Origin: an uncultured Clostridia bacterium
GTDB taxonomy: Bacteria > Bacillota > Clostridia > Oscillospirales > JAAYOS01
Length of the DNA: 44,681 nt
Direction of reading: 5' to 3'
Assembly: GCA_947631015.1 (NCBI GenBank)
Contig: CANRJS010000015.1
Location: 1 to 44,681, forward strand
The position numbers and the translations under genes were made by a program. Under the pieces are notes generated by a model. That model was not told the DNA's origin. It was given only the letters and a program-made list of their open reading frames with translations, and did no database searches. This document shows, in pieces, positions 1 through 8,632 of the stretch. Each line of letters opens with the position of its first letter. The first letter of the stretch is position 1.

Positions 1-299
1 AGCGCTATGCACGCCGCCATTCCCGCGACGAACGCGTACCGCCGCCGGAATCCCATAAAAAAGAACGGCGCGCCGACGCGCCGCTCGACCTTCACCGTGC
101 AGAGCGCGCGTTCCGCGAGCGCGCGCAGGGTCTCGAGACCGCGTGGACGCACCCGCGCGAGGAAGTCCCCCTCCTCCGTGCGGCGGAGCCTCCAGAACGC
201 CACCCCGCTCTCCGCGCAGACGTTGAGGAATCTCTCCGGGAAGGGCCCGCTCACCCGCACCTCCAAATATCCGCGAAAAAAGTTCACGACTTTCAGCAT
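1..299 (-). CDS. yqfD: Sporulation protein YqfD, N-terminal part (runs off the left edge)
   Basis: About 99 codons are present, starting at an ATG at 299; the C-terminus lies outside the window. The start reads MLKVVNFFRGYLEVRVSG, followed by a segment matching the YqfD pattern in which a short soluble part (PFPERFLNVC, FWRLRRTEEG) precedes a membrane region; the visible end FRRRYAFVAGM leads into what should be the first membrane segment. YqfD is a mother-cell sporulation membrane protein of Firmicutes, normally next to yqfC, as here (13-base gap). A GAGGTG Shine-Dalgarno lies 4 bases before the ATG. The family call rests on the N-terminus and on the neighbour. Confidence 0.8.
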   Translation of the reverse strand, partial: MLKVVNFFRGYLEVRVSGPFPERFLNVCAESGVAFWRLRRTEEGDFLARVRPRGLETLRALAERALCTVKVERRVGAPFFFMGFRRRYAFVAGMAACIA

Positions 300-311
300 T
301 TTGCACCTCGG

Positions 312-593
312 CTAATACTTAAACTCGACGGAAAATATCCTGCCGCGCAGGGACAGCTCCTCCGCGCTCATCGAGACTAGCTCCAGCTCCGCTCCGTGTA
401 TCGCGACGGCCGCGCCGCTCCCCGCGAGCGTGATGAGCTCCGGGGTGTACTCGATTATCCCGCCGTGGTTCGTCACCAGTACCTCCCGCGCGCCGGTTAT
501 CTCCACACGCGAGACTCCCGTAACCATATCCGCAGGCAGGTCCAGCGCCTCCGCCACGCGGAAGAGCGCGCCGTCCACAGACTTTTTCTTCAC
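312..593 (-). CDS. yqfC: Sporulation protein YqfC
   Basis: A 93-residue protein of the YabP/YqfC family. The pattern fits: a basic start (MKKKSVDGALFRVAEALDLP), a mid-protein segment VSRVEITGAREVLVTNHGGI, then EYTPELITL and a C-terminal beta-strand ending EFKY. Family members are about 90-100 residues and are made in the mother cell during sporulation. The start codon is GTG at 593 behind GAGGG/CGAG; no better ATG is in frame. Upstream on this strand there is a CATAAAAT box that could be a sigma-E-type -10 element, but the -35 is poor, so this is only a hint. yqfD follows immediately. Confidence 0.85.
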   Translation of the reverse strand: MKKKSVDGALFRVAEALDLPADMVTGVSRVEITGAREVLVTNHGGIIEYTPELITLAGSGAAVAIHGAELELVSMSAEELSLRGRIFSVEFKY

Positions 594-723
594 CTCGGTA
601 TCCCTCGCTTTCGGGGAATTTTATGTTCCGCCGCCGCAAAACAGAAGCATTTTCGCCGCCCGCGCGCTATATAATTTTCCCGTCCGGCCGCGCCGACCGT
701 CTGCGGCCGCCCCGGAGGTGTTT

Positions 724-1884
724 ATGGTAAGGCTTCGTCACCGCATCGGAAGGGTGTTCTCGGCGCTTATAGTGCTTTCGGCGGCGCTCGCGCTCGTGCT
801 CCGCCCGAGCGACGCCGCAGAGTACGCAAGGCAGGGGCTTGCCCTCTGCGGAAGCGTGATAATCCCGTCGCTCTTTCCGTTCTTCGTGCTCTCGTCGATG
901 ACGGTCGAGCTCGGCTTCGCGCGCTATATCGGTATGCTTTTCGAGCGGGTGATGCGCCCGCTCTTCGGCGTCGGCGGAGTCTGCGCGACGGCGCTCGCGC
1001 TCGGCTTCGTCGGCGGCTATCCCACCGGTGCGCGCACCGCGATAATGATATACGAGAAGGGGCTCTGCTCGCGCGAGGAGGCCGAGCGGATGCTCGCGTT
1101 CTGCAACAACTCCGGGCCGGCGTTCATCCTCGGCGTCGTGGGCGCGGGGGTGTTCGGCTCCGGGTTTGCGGGTCTTCTGCTCTACTTTGCCCATGCGCTT
1201 GCGAGCATCATCGTCGGCGTCATCTTCCGAATATTCGGCGGGAAAAAGACCGGCACCGCGCCCTCGCCCTCCGCAAGCGTGGTGAGCGAGGCGAACCGCC
1301 TCGCTCCGGCGTTCGCGGCCTCGGTCTCCTCCTCTCTCTCCGCCACGCTCGGGATATGCGCGTTCGTCGTGTTCTTCACGGTCGTGATAAATATGCTGAT
1401 GCAGCTCGGCGCGATACCATTCCTTGCGGGACTGCTCGCGCGCCTGCCGTTTCTAGACGAGCGGAGCGCCGTGCAGCTTCTCACCGGACTTTTCGAGGTC
1501 TCGAGCGGCGTGTGGTCGCTCTCCGGCACAGCGGGAGGGCTCCGCCGCGAGCTCGCCCTTGCCGCGTTCATGCTCGGCTGGGCGGGGCTCAGCGTCCACT
1601 GTCAGGTTCTCGGCTTCATCGGACGGAGCGGTCTCTCCGCCCGCCCGTACATACTCGGAAAGCTCCTGCACGGCGTGGTGTCCGCCGCGCTCGTGTGGTG
1701 CGTGGCGGGACTTTTCCGCTTCGACACACCCGTCGCGAGCATCCTCGCGGCGCAGGTCGCGGGCACGGCAAGCCTCGGCTTCGGCGCGGCGCTCTGCCTC
1801 TCGCTCGCGCCGGCGGCGGCGCTGATATTCGCGGTGTTTCTCGCGGCGGCGCTGAATGCGCGCGGACGGCGGGCGAGACAGTGA
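724..1884 (+). CDS. ylbJ: Sporulation integral membrane protein YlbJ
   Basis: 386 residues, strongly hydrophobic, with roughly eight to ten predicted membrane segments and a nucleoside-recognition ('Gate')-like organisation. Typical YlbJ features are the conserved FVGGYPTGAR segment near residue 100 and AFCNNSGPAFILGVVG near residue 130. YlbJ proteins act in spore-envelope formation in the mother cell. The ATG at 724 is chosen because GGAGGTG lies 4 bases upstream; an upstream reading-frame extension has no ribosome site. It is divergent from yqfC-yqfD with about 130 bases between, which holds a TATAAT at 670-675 but no good -35. The family is clear; the exact transported molecule, if any, is unknown. 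Confidence 0.88.
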   Translation: MVRLRHRIGRVFSALIVLSAALALVLRPSDAAEYARQGLALCGSVIIPSLFPFFVLSSMTVELGFARYIGMLFERVMRPLFGVGGVCATALALGFVGGYPTGARTAIMIYEKGLCSREEAERMLAFCNNSGPAFILGVVGAGVFGSGFAGLLLYFAHALASIIVGVIFRIFGGKKTGTAPSPSASVVSEANRLAPAFAASVSSSLSATLGICAFVVFFTVVINMLMQLGAIPFLAGLLARLPFLDERSAVQLLTGLFEVSSGVWSLSGTAGGLRRELALAAFMLGWAGLSVHCQVLGFIGRSGLSARPYILGKLLHGVVSAALVWCVAGLFRFDTPVASILAAQVAGTASLGFGAALCLSLAPAAALIFAVFLAAALNARGRRARQ

Positions 1885-2025
1885 ACGTCCGCGCCGCTTT
1901 CCGAGATGTCCGCAAGGCTGCGCGTTGGACGCCGCAGTCCGCGCCGCCGCAGAGCGCATCGCGATCCGAGGCTGTGTTTTGCACGTCCTAATCCGCGCTT
2001 CACACCTCCGCTCCCGGACGCTCCT

Positions 2026-2258
2026 AAGAGCCTCCCCGAATTCTCACGCAGATGCACCCGCTTCCACGCGTAGACGGCGGGGCGCGGCGGCGCGCGTCGC
2101 CTGCGTTCCGCGTGTATGTGCACACCCCCAATGGACGTTTAGCGTCTCCGCCCTTGGCACACACCCGAAAGTGGTTCTTCCCGCCGCCGCTCTCGGTGCG
2201 CCAAGAGCCACCCCCGAGTTCTCGCGCAGATACACCCGCTTCCACGCGCAGACGGCGG
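2026..2258. repeat. Imperfect direct repeat, two ~55-base copies
   Basis: Copy 1 is 2026-2080 and copy 2 is 2203-2258. They share AAGAGCC, then TTCTC-CGCAGAT, CACCCGCTTCCACGCG and AGACGGCGG, with about seven differences including one indel. Copy starts are about 177 bases apart. Neither copy is palindromic and they do not resemble the hairpin repeats elsewhere in the window. Function unknown; decayed duplication or a remnant of a small repeat family are both possible. Confidence 0.65.
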
Positions 2259-2329
2259 CGCGCGTCTCCGGCGTCCCGTGCGGGCGCGCGGCGCGTCCGT
2301 GCCGCCGTCCGCCTTCCGCAAAATTTCTG

Positions 2330-2358
2330 TGGAAATCGAGCCCGGGCCGTAGTATAAT
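2330..2358 (+). promoter_or_regulatory. Promoter for the small Cys-rich gene
   Basis: TGGAAA (2330-2335), 17 bases, then a consensus TATAAT (2353-2358). The -35 matches consensus at 4 of 6. It lies about 60 bases before the ATG at 2417. Confidence 0.6.
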
Positions 2359-2416
2359 AGTCGTAACGGGTGCGCCGCGCGGCGCGCCCGCACCCTAAAC
2401 GCCCAAGGAGGCCGCC

Positions 2417-2626
2417 ATGCTTTTCCGAAAAGACATCGAGCCGCGCTGTGCCTACTGTGCGCGCGCCGGGCGGGTAGGAGACGGCGAGGTCGTCTGCTCC
2501 CGCAAGGGCATCGTCCCGGAGGACGGGCGCTGCCGCCGCTTCAAATATGACCCTCTGAAGCGCGTTCCTCCGCGCCCCGGTCAGCTGGTGACACGCGGGA
2601 TAAAGGACGAGGATCTCTCCTTCTGA
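2417..2626 (+). CDS. Small Cys-rich conserved hypothetical protein
   Basis: 69 residues with four cysteines arranged CAYC near residue 11, then VVCS and GRCRRF, followed by a conserved-looking YDPLKRVPPRP tail. The spacing resembles a small zinc ribbon or knuckle, so metal binding is a reasonable inference. AAGGAGG sits 7 bases before the ATG and a promoter precedes it. I believe similar short proteins with a CAYCARG-type start and RFKYDPLKRVPP tail occur in other Clostridia, but no function is known to me. Ends in a charged GIKDEDLSF. Single-gene unit; fba lies convergent downstream. Confidence 0.75.
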   Translation: MLFRKDIEPRCAYCARAGRVGDGEVVCSRKGIVPEDGRCRRFKYDPLKRVPPRPGQLVTRGIKDEDLSF

Positions 2627-2815
2627 CCCCGCCCGCACCGTATCGTACATAGCGCAGTGCCCGCTGCCCGCAACATCACTCGAAAATTATGATTTCGCTT
2701 TGTGCTCACTGTCGGCGCGCGCTATAAGCAGAGGCGCCGGTGTTCCGGCAGCGGAGGCCGCTCGGTGCCCGTCCCGATGAGCCGGCAGGACAAAAGGCTC
2801 GGAAAAAGTAGCAAA

Positions 2816-2845
2816 AAAGAAGCGCCCCGCGCGGGGCGCTTCTTT
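2816..2845 (-). terminator. Intrinsic terminator of fba
   Basis: A perfect 15-bp inverted repeat (arms 2816-2830 and 2831-2845, GAAGCGCCCCGC core), followed on the minus strand by a T run. It sits 18 bases past the fba stop. The other flank also has T-rich sequence, so it may work for the convergent small gene as well. Confidence 0.9.
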
Positions 2846-2863
2846 CGTTTCTTTCGAACTGAC

Positions 2864-3829
2864 TTATGCCTTGCCGGCGCAGCCGAGAACGTCGACGAGC
2901 TTGTGCTTGACGAGCTCCTTGATGTTCGAGCGGGCGGGCTTGAGGTACTCGCGCGGGTCGAACTTCTCGGGATGCTCTGCGAAGAACTGGCGGATGGTGC
3001 CGGTCATGGCGAGACGCAGGTCGCTGTCGATGTTGATCTTGCAGACGGACATGGTCGCGGCCTTGCGGAGCTGAGCCTCCGGGATACCGACGGCGTCGGG
3101 CATCTTGCCGCCGTTCTCGTTTATCATCTTGACGTAGTTCTGCGGAACGCTCGAGGAGCCGTGGAGAACTATCGGGAAGCCGGGCAGACGCTTGGAGACT
3201 TCCTCAAGGATGTCGAAGCGGAGCGGAGGCGGAACGAGAATGCCTTCCTCGTTGCGGGTGCACTGCTCGGGGGTGAACTTGTAAGCGCCGTGGCTGGTGC
3301 CGATAGCTATCGCGAGCGAGTCGCAGCCGGTCTTGGTGACGAACTCCTCGACCTCTTCCGGACGGGTGTAGCTGGAATCCTCGGCGGAGACCTTCACCTC
3401 GTCCTCGACGCCGGCGAGAGAGCCGAGCTCGGCCTCGACGACAACGCCGTGGGCGTGAGCGTACTCGACGACCTTCTTGGTTATCTCGATATTCTCGGCA
3501 AACGGCTTGCTGCTGGCGTCTATCATGACGGAGGTGAAGCCGCCGTCGACACAGCTCTTGCAGGTCTCAAAGCTGTCGCCATGGTCGAGGTGCAGGCAGA
3601 TCGGCAGGCCGGTCTCGATTATCGCCGCCTCGACGAGCTTGACGAGGTAGGTGTGGTTGGCGTAAGCGCGGGCGCCCTTGGAAACCTGAAGGATCAGCGG
3701 AGCGTTGACCTCCTTGGCGGCCTCGGTGATGCCCTGGACGATCTCCATGTTGTTGACGTTGAACGCGCCGATGGCATAACCGCCATTGTACGCCTTCTTG
3801 AACATCTCGGTTGTAGTTACGAGCGGCAT
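2864..3829 (-). CDS. fba: Fructose-1,6-bisphosphate aldolase, class II
   Basis: 321 residues. Cleaves fructose 1,6-bisphosphate to dihydroxyacetone phosphate and glyceraldehyde 3-phosphate in the cytoplasm, using zinc. Seen: start MPLVTTTEMFKKAYNGGYA, GAFNVNNMEI, the metal-binding HLDHGDS near residue 80, VEAELGSLAGVED near 135, GTSHGAY, and IVLHGSSSVP near 225 that supplies another metal ligand. Length fits the Firmicute class II enzymes. The ATG at 3829 has AAGGAG about 9 bases upstream. It has its own promoter (3879-3907) and terminator, and lies directly downstream of pfkA, which makes the next-earlier glycolytic product. High confidence in function. Confidence 0.96.
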   Translation of the reverse strand: MPLVTTTEMFKKAYNGGYAIGAFNVNNMEIVQGITEAAKEVNAPLILQVSKGARAYANHTYLVKLVEAAIIETGLPICLHLDHGDSFETCKSCVDGGFTSVMIDASSKPFAENIEITKKVVEYAHAHGVVVEAELGSLAGVEDEVKVSAEDSSYTRPEEVEEFVTKTGCDSLAIAIGTSHGAYKFTPEQCTRNEEGILVPPPLRFDILEEVSKRLPGFPIVLHGSSSVPQNYVKMINENGGKMPDAVGIPEAQLRKAATMSVCKINIDSDLRLAMTGTIRQFFAEHPEKFDPREYLKPARSNIKELVKHKLVDVLGCAGKA

Positions 3830-3878
3830 TTTGATACAACTCCTTTTCTATGCAGATTTTGGTACTGCTGCTAATGCT

Positions 3879-3907
3879 ATTTTACCAAACTCCCGCGGCA
3901 AAATCAA
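3879..3907 (-). promoter_or_regulatory. fba promoter
   Basis: Read on the minus strand: TTGATT (3907-3902), 17-base spacer, TAAAAT (3884-3879). It lies about 50 bases ahead of the fba ATG in the pfkA-fba gap. Confidence 0.75.
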
Positions 3908-3946
3908 TAGTATCCGCCAAAAAGTCGCGGGACTTTTCGCAGTCTC

Positions 3947-4924
3947 TTACGCCCCGGTGAACGCGTCGAGCGCCGCGAGCGAGAGCTCGCTGAGGCTCTT
4001 CTTCATCGCAAGGCCCTCCTCCATGTCGACGTCGACATAGTCGCCGTGCTGTATGCAGGCGATGCGGTTGGTCTTGCCCTCCGCGAGCGCACGGACGGCG
4101 AGGTAGCCGAGGCGGCTCGCGGTTACGCGGTCGCGCGCGGTCGGCGTGCCGCCGCGCTGGACGTGTCCAAGCACCGTCACACGCGGGTCAAGGCCGGTGG
4201 CGTCCGCTATCTCCTTCGCAACGTCCATGGCGCTCCCGACGCCCTCCGCGACTATGACCATGTAGTGCGTCTTGCCCGCGAGGCGCGCGGTGCGTATCTT
4301 CTCGAGCACGTCCTGCTCGAAGTCGTACTTTTTCTCCGGCACGAGCACCGCCGTCGCGCCGACGGCGAGGCCGACGTACAGCGCGAGGTGTCCCGCATGG
4401 TGGCCCATGACCTCCACGACGGAGCACCGCTCGTGCGACTGCATCGTGTCGCGGAGCTTGTCCACCGCGTCGACGGCGGTGTTGCACGCGGTATCGAAGC
4501 CTATCGAATAGTGGGAGCAGGCTATGTCGTTATCTATCGTGCCGGGTATCCCTATGACCGAGACCCCGTGCCGCGACAGATCGAGGCAGCCCCGGAAGGT
4601 GCCGTCGCCGCCTATCGCGACGACGCCGTCTATACCGAGGAACTTGCAGGTCTGCACCGCGCGCATCTGCCCTTCCTCGGTCATGAACTCCGCCGACCGT
4701 GCGGAGTAGAGCATCGTGCCTCCGCGGTTGATTATGCCGTTGACGCTGTGTCCGTCGAGCGGCATTATGTCTCCGTTGATAAGTCCGTTCCATCCGCGCC
4801 GGATGCCCACGCAGTCGATGCCGAGATACTGCGCCGTCCGCGCCACCGCGCGTATCGCCGCGTTCATGCCCGGCGCGTCTCCGCCGCTCGTGAGCACTCC
4901 TATGCGCTTGACCTTGTTTTCCAT
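3947..4924 (-). CDS. pfkA: ATP-dependent 6-phosphofructokinase
   Basis: 325 residues; phosphorylates fructose 6-phosphate to the 1,6-bisphosphate, the committed glycolytic step. Seen: LTSGGDAPGMNAAIR at residues 11-25, AIGGDGTFRG near 103 (ATP site), PGTIDND near 127 with the catalytic Asp, and GHVQRGGTPTARDR near 250. Length is normal for the bacterial tetramer. One active-site motif is unusual: where most family members read MGR, this one reads MGHHAGH, so the Arg equivalent to E. coli Arg171 is His. The ATG at 4924 follows GGAGGAGC. It has its own promoter overlapping the end of dnaE and precedes fba. Confidence 0.95.
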   Translation of the reverse strand: MENKVKRIGVLTSGGDAPGMNAAIRAVARTAQYLGIDCVGIRRGWNGLINGDIMPLDGHSVNGIINRGGTMLYSARSAEFMTEEGQMRAVQTCKFLGIDGVVAIGGDGTFRGCLDLSRHGVSVIGIPGTIDNDIACSHYSIGFDTACNTAVDAVDKLRDTMQSHERCSVVEVMGHHAGHLALYVGLAVGATAVLVPEKKYDFEQDVLEKIRTARLAGKTHYMVIVAEGVGSAMDVAKEIADATGLDPRVTVLGHVQRGGTPTARDRVTASRLGYLAVRALAEGKTNRIACIQHGDYVDVDMEEGLAMKKSLSELSLAALDAFTGA

Positions 4925-5040
4925 ATTGCAGCTCCTCCGATCGTTTCAAATCTCTTCAAAACCGGCGGCACGCCGCCGCTCGGGCGGCGCGGGACGCGCT
5001 CCCGTTCCGCGCTTTTTCGGCGTCCGTTTCCGCCGAACCT

Positions 5041-5069
5041 ATTTTACACCGTTCGCGTGCAGGTTTCAA
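5041..5069 (-). promoter_or_regulatory. pfkA promoter overlapping the dnaE stop
   Basis: On the minus strand TTGAAA (5069-5064), 17-base spacer, TAAAAT (5046-5041). The -35 overlaps the last codon and stop codon of dnaE, so pfkA can be transcribed independently of the upstream operon. Confidence 0.75.
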
Positions 5070-8000
5070 GACCTTGCCTTCAATACCACGTTCTCCTCGC
5101 CCGCGAGCTCGCGCAGTCTCTCAAGGAGACGCGGGTCGGGGTCGCAGGCTATCGCCTGCTTCCGCTTCGTGTCCTCGTAGTAGACGACGGCGCGGGACGC
5201 GCCGGGGAACATCGTGAGCATCGGACGTATCTTCCGCGCCGCGGACGACTGCTCGCCCGCGAGCTTCACGTACAGCGTCCCGGCGGGCGTCTCCTTTTGC
5301 TGCGGAGGCTCGCCGAGCGGCTGCGCGCTGTCGCACACCACCTGCGCCTCGCGCTCGTCGCGGACGGATATCCTGCCCTGCACGAGCACGGCGGTGTCGT
5401 TTTTGAGATTTCTTCCGCATTTCTCGAGAGTCGAGGGGAATATTATCAGCTCGACCGTGCCGGCGTCGTCCTCGAGCTCGGCGTAGGCCATCGTCGAGCC
5501 GGAGCGTGTCTGCTTTGTCCTAAGCGACGAAATTATTCCCGCGAGCGTTACCGCCTGTCCGTCCCGGAAAGCTCCGTCCCCCTCCTCGAGGCTCGTCATC
5601 ATCCGCGCTATCGGGACGGTGTTCAGCCCGGAGAGCTTATCGCGGTAGTCGTCCATCGGGTGGCCGCTGAGGAAGAGCCCGGTCACCTCGCGCTCCATCG
5701 AGATAAGCTCCGAGCGCGTGTACTCCGGAATGTCCGGCAGGGGCACCTCCGACGCGAAGCTCGCGTCCCCGTTCTCCGCGGCGAGCGAGAAGAGGTCTAT
5801 CTGCCCCTCCACCGTCTTGCCGCGCGCGGCGGCGATGTTCTCGAGTATCGGCCCGCACACCGCCATGAGCTGGCTCCGCCGTCCCATGCCGTCGAACGCG
5901 CCGCACTTTATCAGGCTCTCGACCGCTCTGCGGTTCATATCCTGCGAGAACATCCTCTCGCAGAAGCTCTGGAAGCTCGTAAATCTGCCGTTCTTCTCCC
6001 TCTCGGCCATGACCTCGAGGATGAACTTCCGCCCTATGTTCTTGACCGCGACGAGTCCGAAACGGATGTTGTCTCCCGTGACGGCGAAGCCGTCGTTTGA
6101 CTCGTTTATGTCCGGCGGCAGGACGTTTATATTCATCCTCCTGCACTCGGCGATGTACTCGCCCACCTTGCCGGTGGAGCCGAGAACGCTCGTGAGCAGC
6201 GCCGCCATGTACTCCTTCTTGTAGTGGCATTTGAGGTACGCCGTGCGGTAGCTGACGACGGCGTAGCACGCCGCGTGCGCCTTATTGAATGCGTAGCTCG
6301 CGAAGCTCTGCATATCGTCAAACAGCTCGCTTGCGAGCGCCTCCGGAACGCCGTTCGCGGCGCAACCCTTTATGCCGGCCTCCTCGTTGCCGTAGATGAA
6401 GTTCTCGCGCTCCGCCGCGAGGACGTCGTGCTTCTTTTTGCTCATGGCGCGGCGCACCTCGTCCGCGCGTCCGAGCGAGTATCCGGCAAGCCGCCGGAAT
6501 ATCTCCATGACCTGCTCCTGATATACCGCGACGCCGTATGTGACCGAAAGTATCGGTTCGAGCAGCGGATGCTTGTAGTGTACCTTCTTCGGATCCTGCG
6601 CGCCCGCGAGGTATGCCGGTATCGAGTCCATCGGGCCCGGCCGGTAGAGCGCGACGAGCGCCGTGATGTCCTCTATCGACTTCGGGCGGAGCTGCATGCA
6701 GACGTTCGTCATTCCGCCGCTCTCGAGCTGGAACACGCCCTGCGTGTCCCCCGCAGAGAGCATGGCGAAGGTCTCCGGATCGTTCTCGTCTATCGAATAT
6801 ATATCAAAGTCCGGCTCGTGCAGACGCACGAGCTTTGCCGCGTCGTCTATGACGGTGAGGTTCCGCAGGCCGAGGAAGTCCATCTTGAGCAGGCCGAGCT
6901 GCTCGAGCGGTACCATCGTGAACTGGCAGACGACCGACTCGTCGTTCTTCGCGAGCGGGACGTAGTCGCTCACCGGGTCGCGCGTTATGACGACGCCCGC
7001 GGCGTGCGTGCCGGTGTTCCTAGGCGTACCTTCGAGCGCCTGCGCGGTGTCGATGAGCCGCTTTATGCGCTCGTCTCCCTCGTAGAGCTTCCGAAGCTCG
7101 GAGGACTGTGAAAGCGCCGTCGCTATCGTCATTCCGAGGCTCATCGGAACGAGCTTCGCGACGGTGTCCGCCTCGGCGTAGGCCATGCCCATCACCCGCG
7201 CGACGTCGCGTATCGCGCCGCGCGCGAGCAGCGTGCCGAAGGTGACTATCTGTGCGACGTGGTCCGCGCCGTACTTCCGCACGACGTAGTCGATGACCTC
7301 CTGACGGCGGTTCGGGCAGAAGTCCACGTCAAAGTCCGGCATACTGACGCGCTCCGGGTTGAGGAAGCGTTCAAAGTAGAGGTCGTACTTTATCGGGTCG
7401 ATGTCGGTGATGCCGAGGCAGTACGCCACTATCGACGCCGCGCCCGAGCCGCGTCCCGGCCCCACGGGGATGCCGTTCCGCTTGGCGTAGCCGATGAAGT
7501 CCGCCACTATGAGGAAGTACTCCACAAAGCCCATGCTGTTGATGATGCCGAGCTCGTAGTCGAGGCGTTCGCGGTGCTCCGGCGTCGGGTTCGGGTAACG
7601 CTTGGGGAATCCCGCCTCGCACTGCTTTCGGAGGAACTCGTAAGCGTCGGTCTCGCCCTCCGGCAGCTCGAACTTCGGCAGGTGGTAGTGACCGAACTCA
7701 AAGTCGAAATTGCACATCTCGGCGATCTTCACGGTGTTCTCGAGCGCCTCCGGATGGTGCGGGAAGAGCGAAGCCATCTCGTCGCCGCTCTTTAAGTAAA
7801 ACTCATCGGTGGCAAACCTCATTCTGTCCGGGTCGTCTATGGTCCTGCCGGTCTGGATGCAGAGCAGAACGTCCTGGAGCGGCGCGTCTTCCCGCGTGAC
7901 GTAGTGCGCGTCGTTTGTGCAGACGAGCGGTATGCCGGTCTCCTCCGAGATACGCTCAAGGCCCCTGTTGACCGCCGCCTGCTCCGGTATGCCGTGGTCC

Positions 8001-8527
8001 TGAAGCTCGAGGTAGTAGTTTCCCTCGCCGAATATCTCCAGATGCTCGAGGGCGGCGCGCTTCGCGCCCTCGTAGTTCCCTCCGGCAAGGAGCTGCTGCA
8101 CCTCGCCCGCAAGACACGCCGAGAGGCAGACAAGCCCCTCCGAATGCTCCTGAAGCAGCTCCTTGTCCACTCTCGGCTTGATGTAGAAGCCCTCGGTAAA
8201 ACCCGCGCTCACGAGCTTTATGAGGTTCTTGTAGCCCGTCTTGTTCTTGACGAGCAGGACGAGGTGACGGCTCGACGCGTCGAACTCGTGGACGCGGTCG
8301 TGCCGCGTCCTCTCCGCGACGTAGACCTCGCAGCCGATTATCGGCTTTATGCCGGCATCGTGCGCCGCGCGGTAGAACTCCACCGCGCCGTACATCACGC
8401 CGTGGTCGGTTATAGCGAGCGCCTTCTGACCCATCTCGGCGGCGCGCTTCACCGCCTGCTTTATGCGGCAGAAGCCGTCAAGCAGGCTGTATTCCGTGTG
8501 AACATGAAGGTGGACGAAATCGGTCAT
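5066..8527 (-). CDS. dnaE: DNA polymerase III subunit alpha (DnaE type)
   Basis: 1153 residues, replicative polymerase subunit. Domains in order: N-terminal PHP domain with HLHVHTEYSLLDG (residues 6-18) and ITDHGVMYGAVEFY, which keeps the metal-binding His residues; palm/finger region with GPGRGSGAASIVAYCLGI near 355-373; catalytic carboxylates in MPDFDVDF (396-403); the thumb/beta-binding region; a helix-hairpin-helix segment around 820-900; and an OB-fold near 990-1070 (VTLAGIISSLRTKQTRSG). Length matches the DnaE1/DnaE3 group; it is not PolC. Start ATG at 8527 follows AAAGGGTAACGTCG. It sits between whiA and pfkA, a usual Clostridial order. Confidence 0.96.
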   Translation of the reverse strand: MTDFVHLHVHTEYSLLDGFCRIKQAVKRAAEMGQKALAITDHGVMYGAVEFYRAAHDAGIKPIIGCEVYVAERTRHDRVHEFDASSRHLVLLVKNKTGYKNLIKLVSAGFTEGFYIKPRVDKELLQEHSEGLVCLSACLAGEVQQLLAGGNYEGAKRAALEHLEIFGEGNYYLELQDHGIPEQAAVNRGLERISEETGIPLVCTNDAHYVTREDAPLQDVLLCIQTGRTIDDPDRMRFATDEFYLKSGDEMASLFPHHPEALENTVKIAEMCNFDFEFGHYHLPKFELPEGETDAYEFLRKQCEAGFPKRYPNPTPEHRERLDYELGIINSMGFVEYFLIVADFIGYAKRNGIPVGPGRGSGAASIVAYCLGITDIDPIKYDLYFERFLNPERVSMPDFDVDFCPNRRQEVIDYVVRKYGADHVAQIVTFGTLLARGAIRDVARVMGMAYAEADTVAKLVPMSLGMTIATALSQSSELRKLYEGDERIKRLIDTAQALEGTPRNTGTHAAGVVITRDPVSDYVPLAKNDESVVCQFTMVPLEQLGLLKMDFLGLRNLTVIDDAAKLVRLHEPDFDIYSIDENDPETFAMLSAGDTQGVFQLESGGMTNVCMQLRPKSIEDITALVALYRPGPMDSIPAYLAGAQDPKKVHYKHPLLEPILSVTYGVAVYQEQVMEIFRRLAGYSLGRADEVRRAMSKKKHDVLAAERENFIYGNEEAGIKGCAANGVPEALASELFDDMQSFASYAFNKAHAACYAVVSYRTAYLKCHYKKEYMAALLTSVLGSTGKVGEYIAECRRMNINVLPPDINESNDGFAVTGDNIRFGLVAVKNIGRKFILEVMAEREKNGRFTSFQSFCERMFSQDMNRRAVESLIKCGAFDGMGRRSQLMAVCGPILENIAAARGKTVEGQIDLFSLAAENGDASFASEVPLPDIPEYTRSELISMEREVTGLFLSGHPMDDYRDKLSGLNTVPIARMMTSLEEGDGAFRDGQAVTLAGIISSLRTKQTRSGSTMAYAELEDDAGTVELIIFPSTLEKCGRNLKNDTAVLVQGRISVRDEREAQVVCDSAQPLGEPPQQKETPAGTLYVKLAGEQSSAARKIRPMLTMFPGASRAVVYYEDTKRKQAIACDPDPRLLERLRELAGEENVVLKARS

Positions 8528-8567
8528 CGACGTTACCCTTTCAACAAAAGATTTTCCTACCGAGAGC

Positions 8568-8608
8568 CGCCGCGCGCCGCCGGGCCTGTCCCCTCGCGGC
8601 GCGCGGCG
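8568..8608 (-). other. Strong GC hairpin between whiA and dnaE
   Basis: A perfect 12-bp inverted repeat (8568-8579 with 8597-8608) around a 17-base loop, in the 105-base gap after the whiA stop. The T-run after it on the minus strand is weak, so it could be an inefficient terminator or an mRNA processing/stability structure in a whiA-dnaE transcript. Confidence 0.5.
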
Positions 8609-8632
8609 TATGCAAAGCCGCGTTTTTGCGGC

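Larger units (their letters stand above)
1885..2416. other. Gene-free stretch with an imperfect direct repeat
   Basis: About 530 very GC-rich bases between ylbJ and the small Cys-rich gene. Long open frames exist on both strands but their translations are Arg/Ala/Pro-rich with no family character, as expected for random GC-rich DNA. Positions 2026-2080 and 2203-2258 are about 55-base imperfect direct copies (both contain CACCCGCTTCCACGCG). The intervening sequence (a CCCAATGGACGTTTAGCG segment) is not obviously duplicated. No tRNA or rRNA pattern was seen. Confidence 0.5.

Noticed and set aside
2024..2650. A 208-codon minus-strand frame across the gap after ylbJ
   Set aside because: Overlaps the convincing Cys-rich gene on the other strand and is Arg/Gly/Ala-rich without motif; an effect of high GC.
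2702..3874. 390-codon plus-strand frame opposite fba
   Set aside because: Antisense shadow of a clear class II aldolase in GC-rich DNA.
4046..6100. Long plus-strand frame opposite pfkA and dnaE
   Set aside because: Shadow of the real minus-strand genes; it runs across their intergenic gap and has no protein character.
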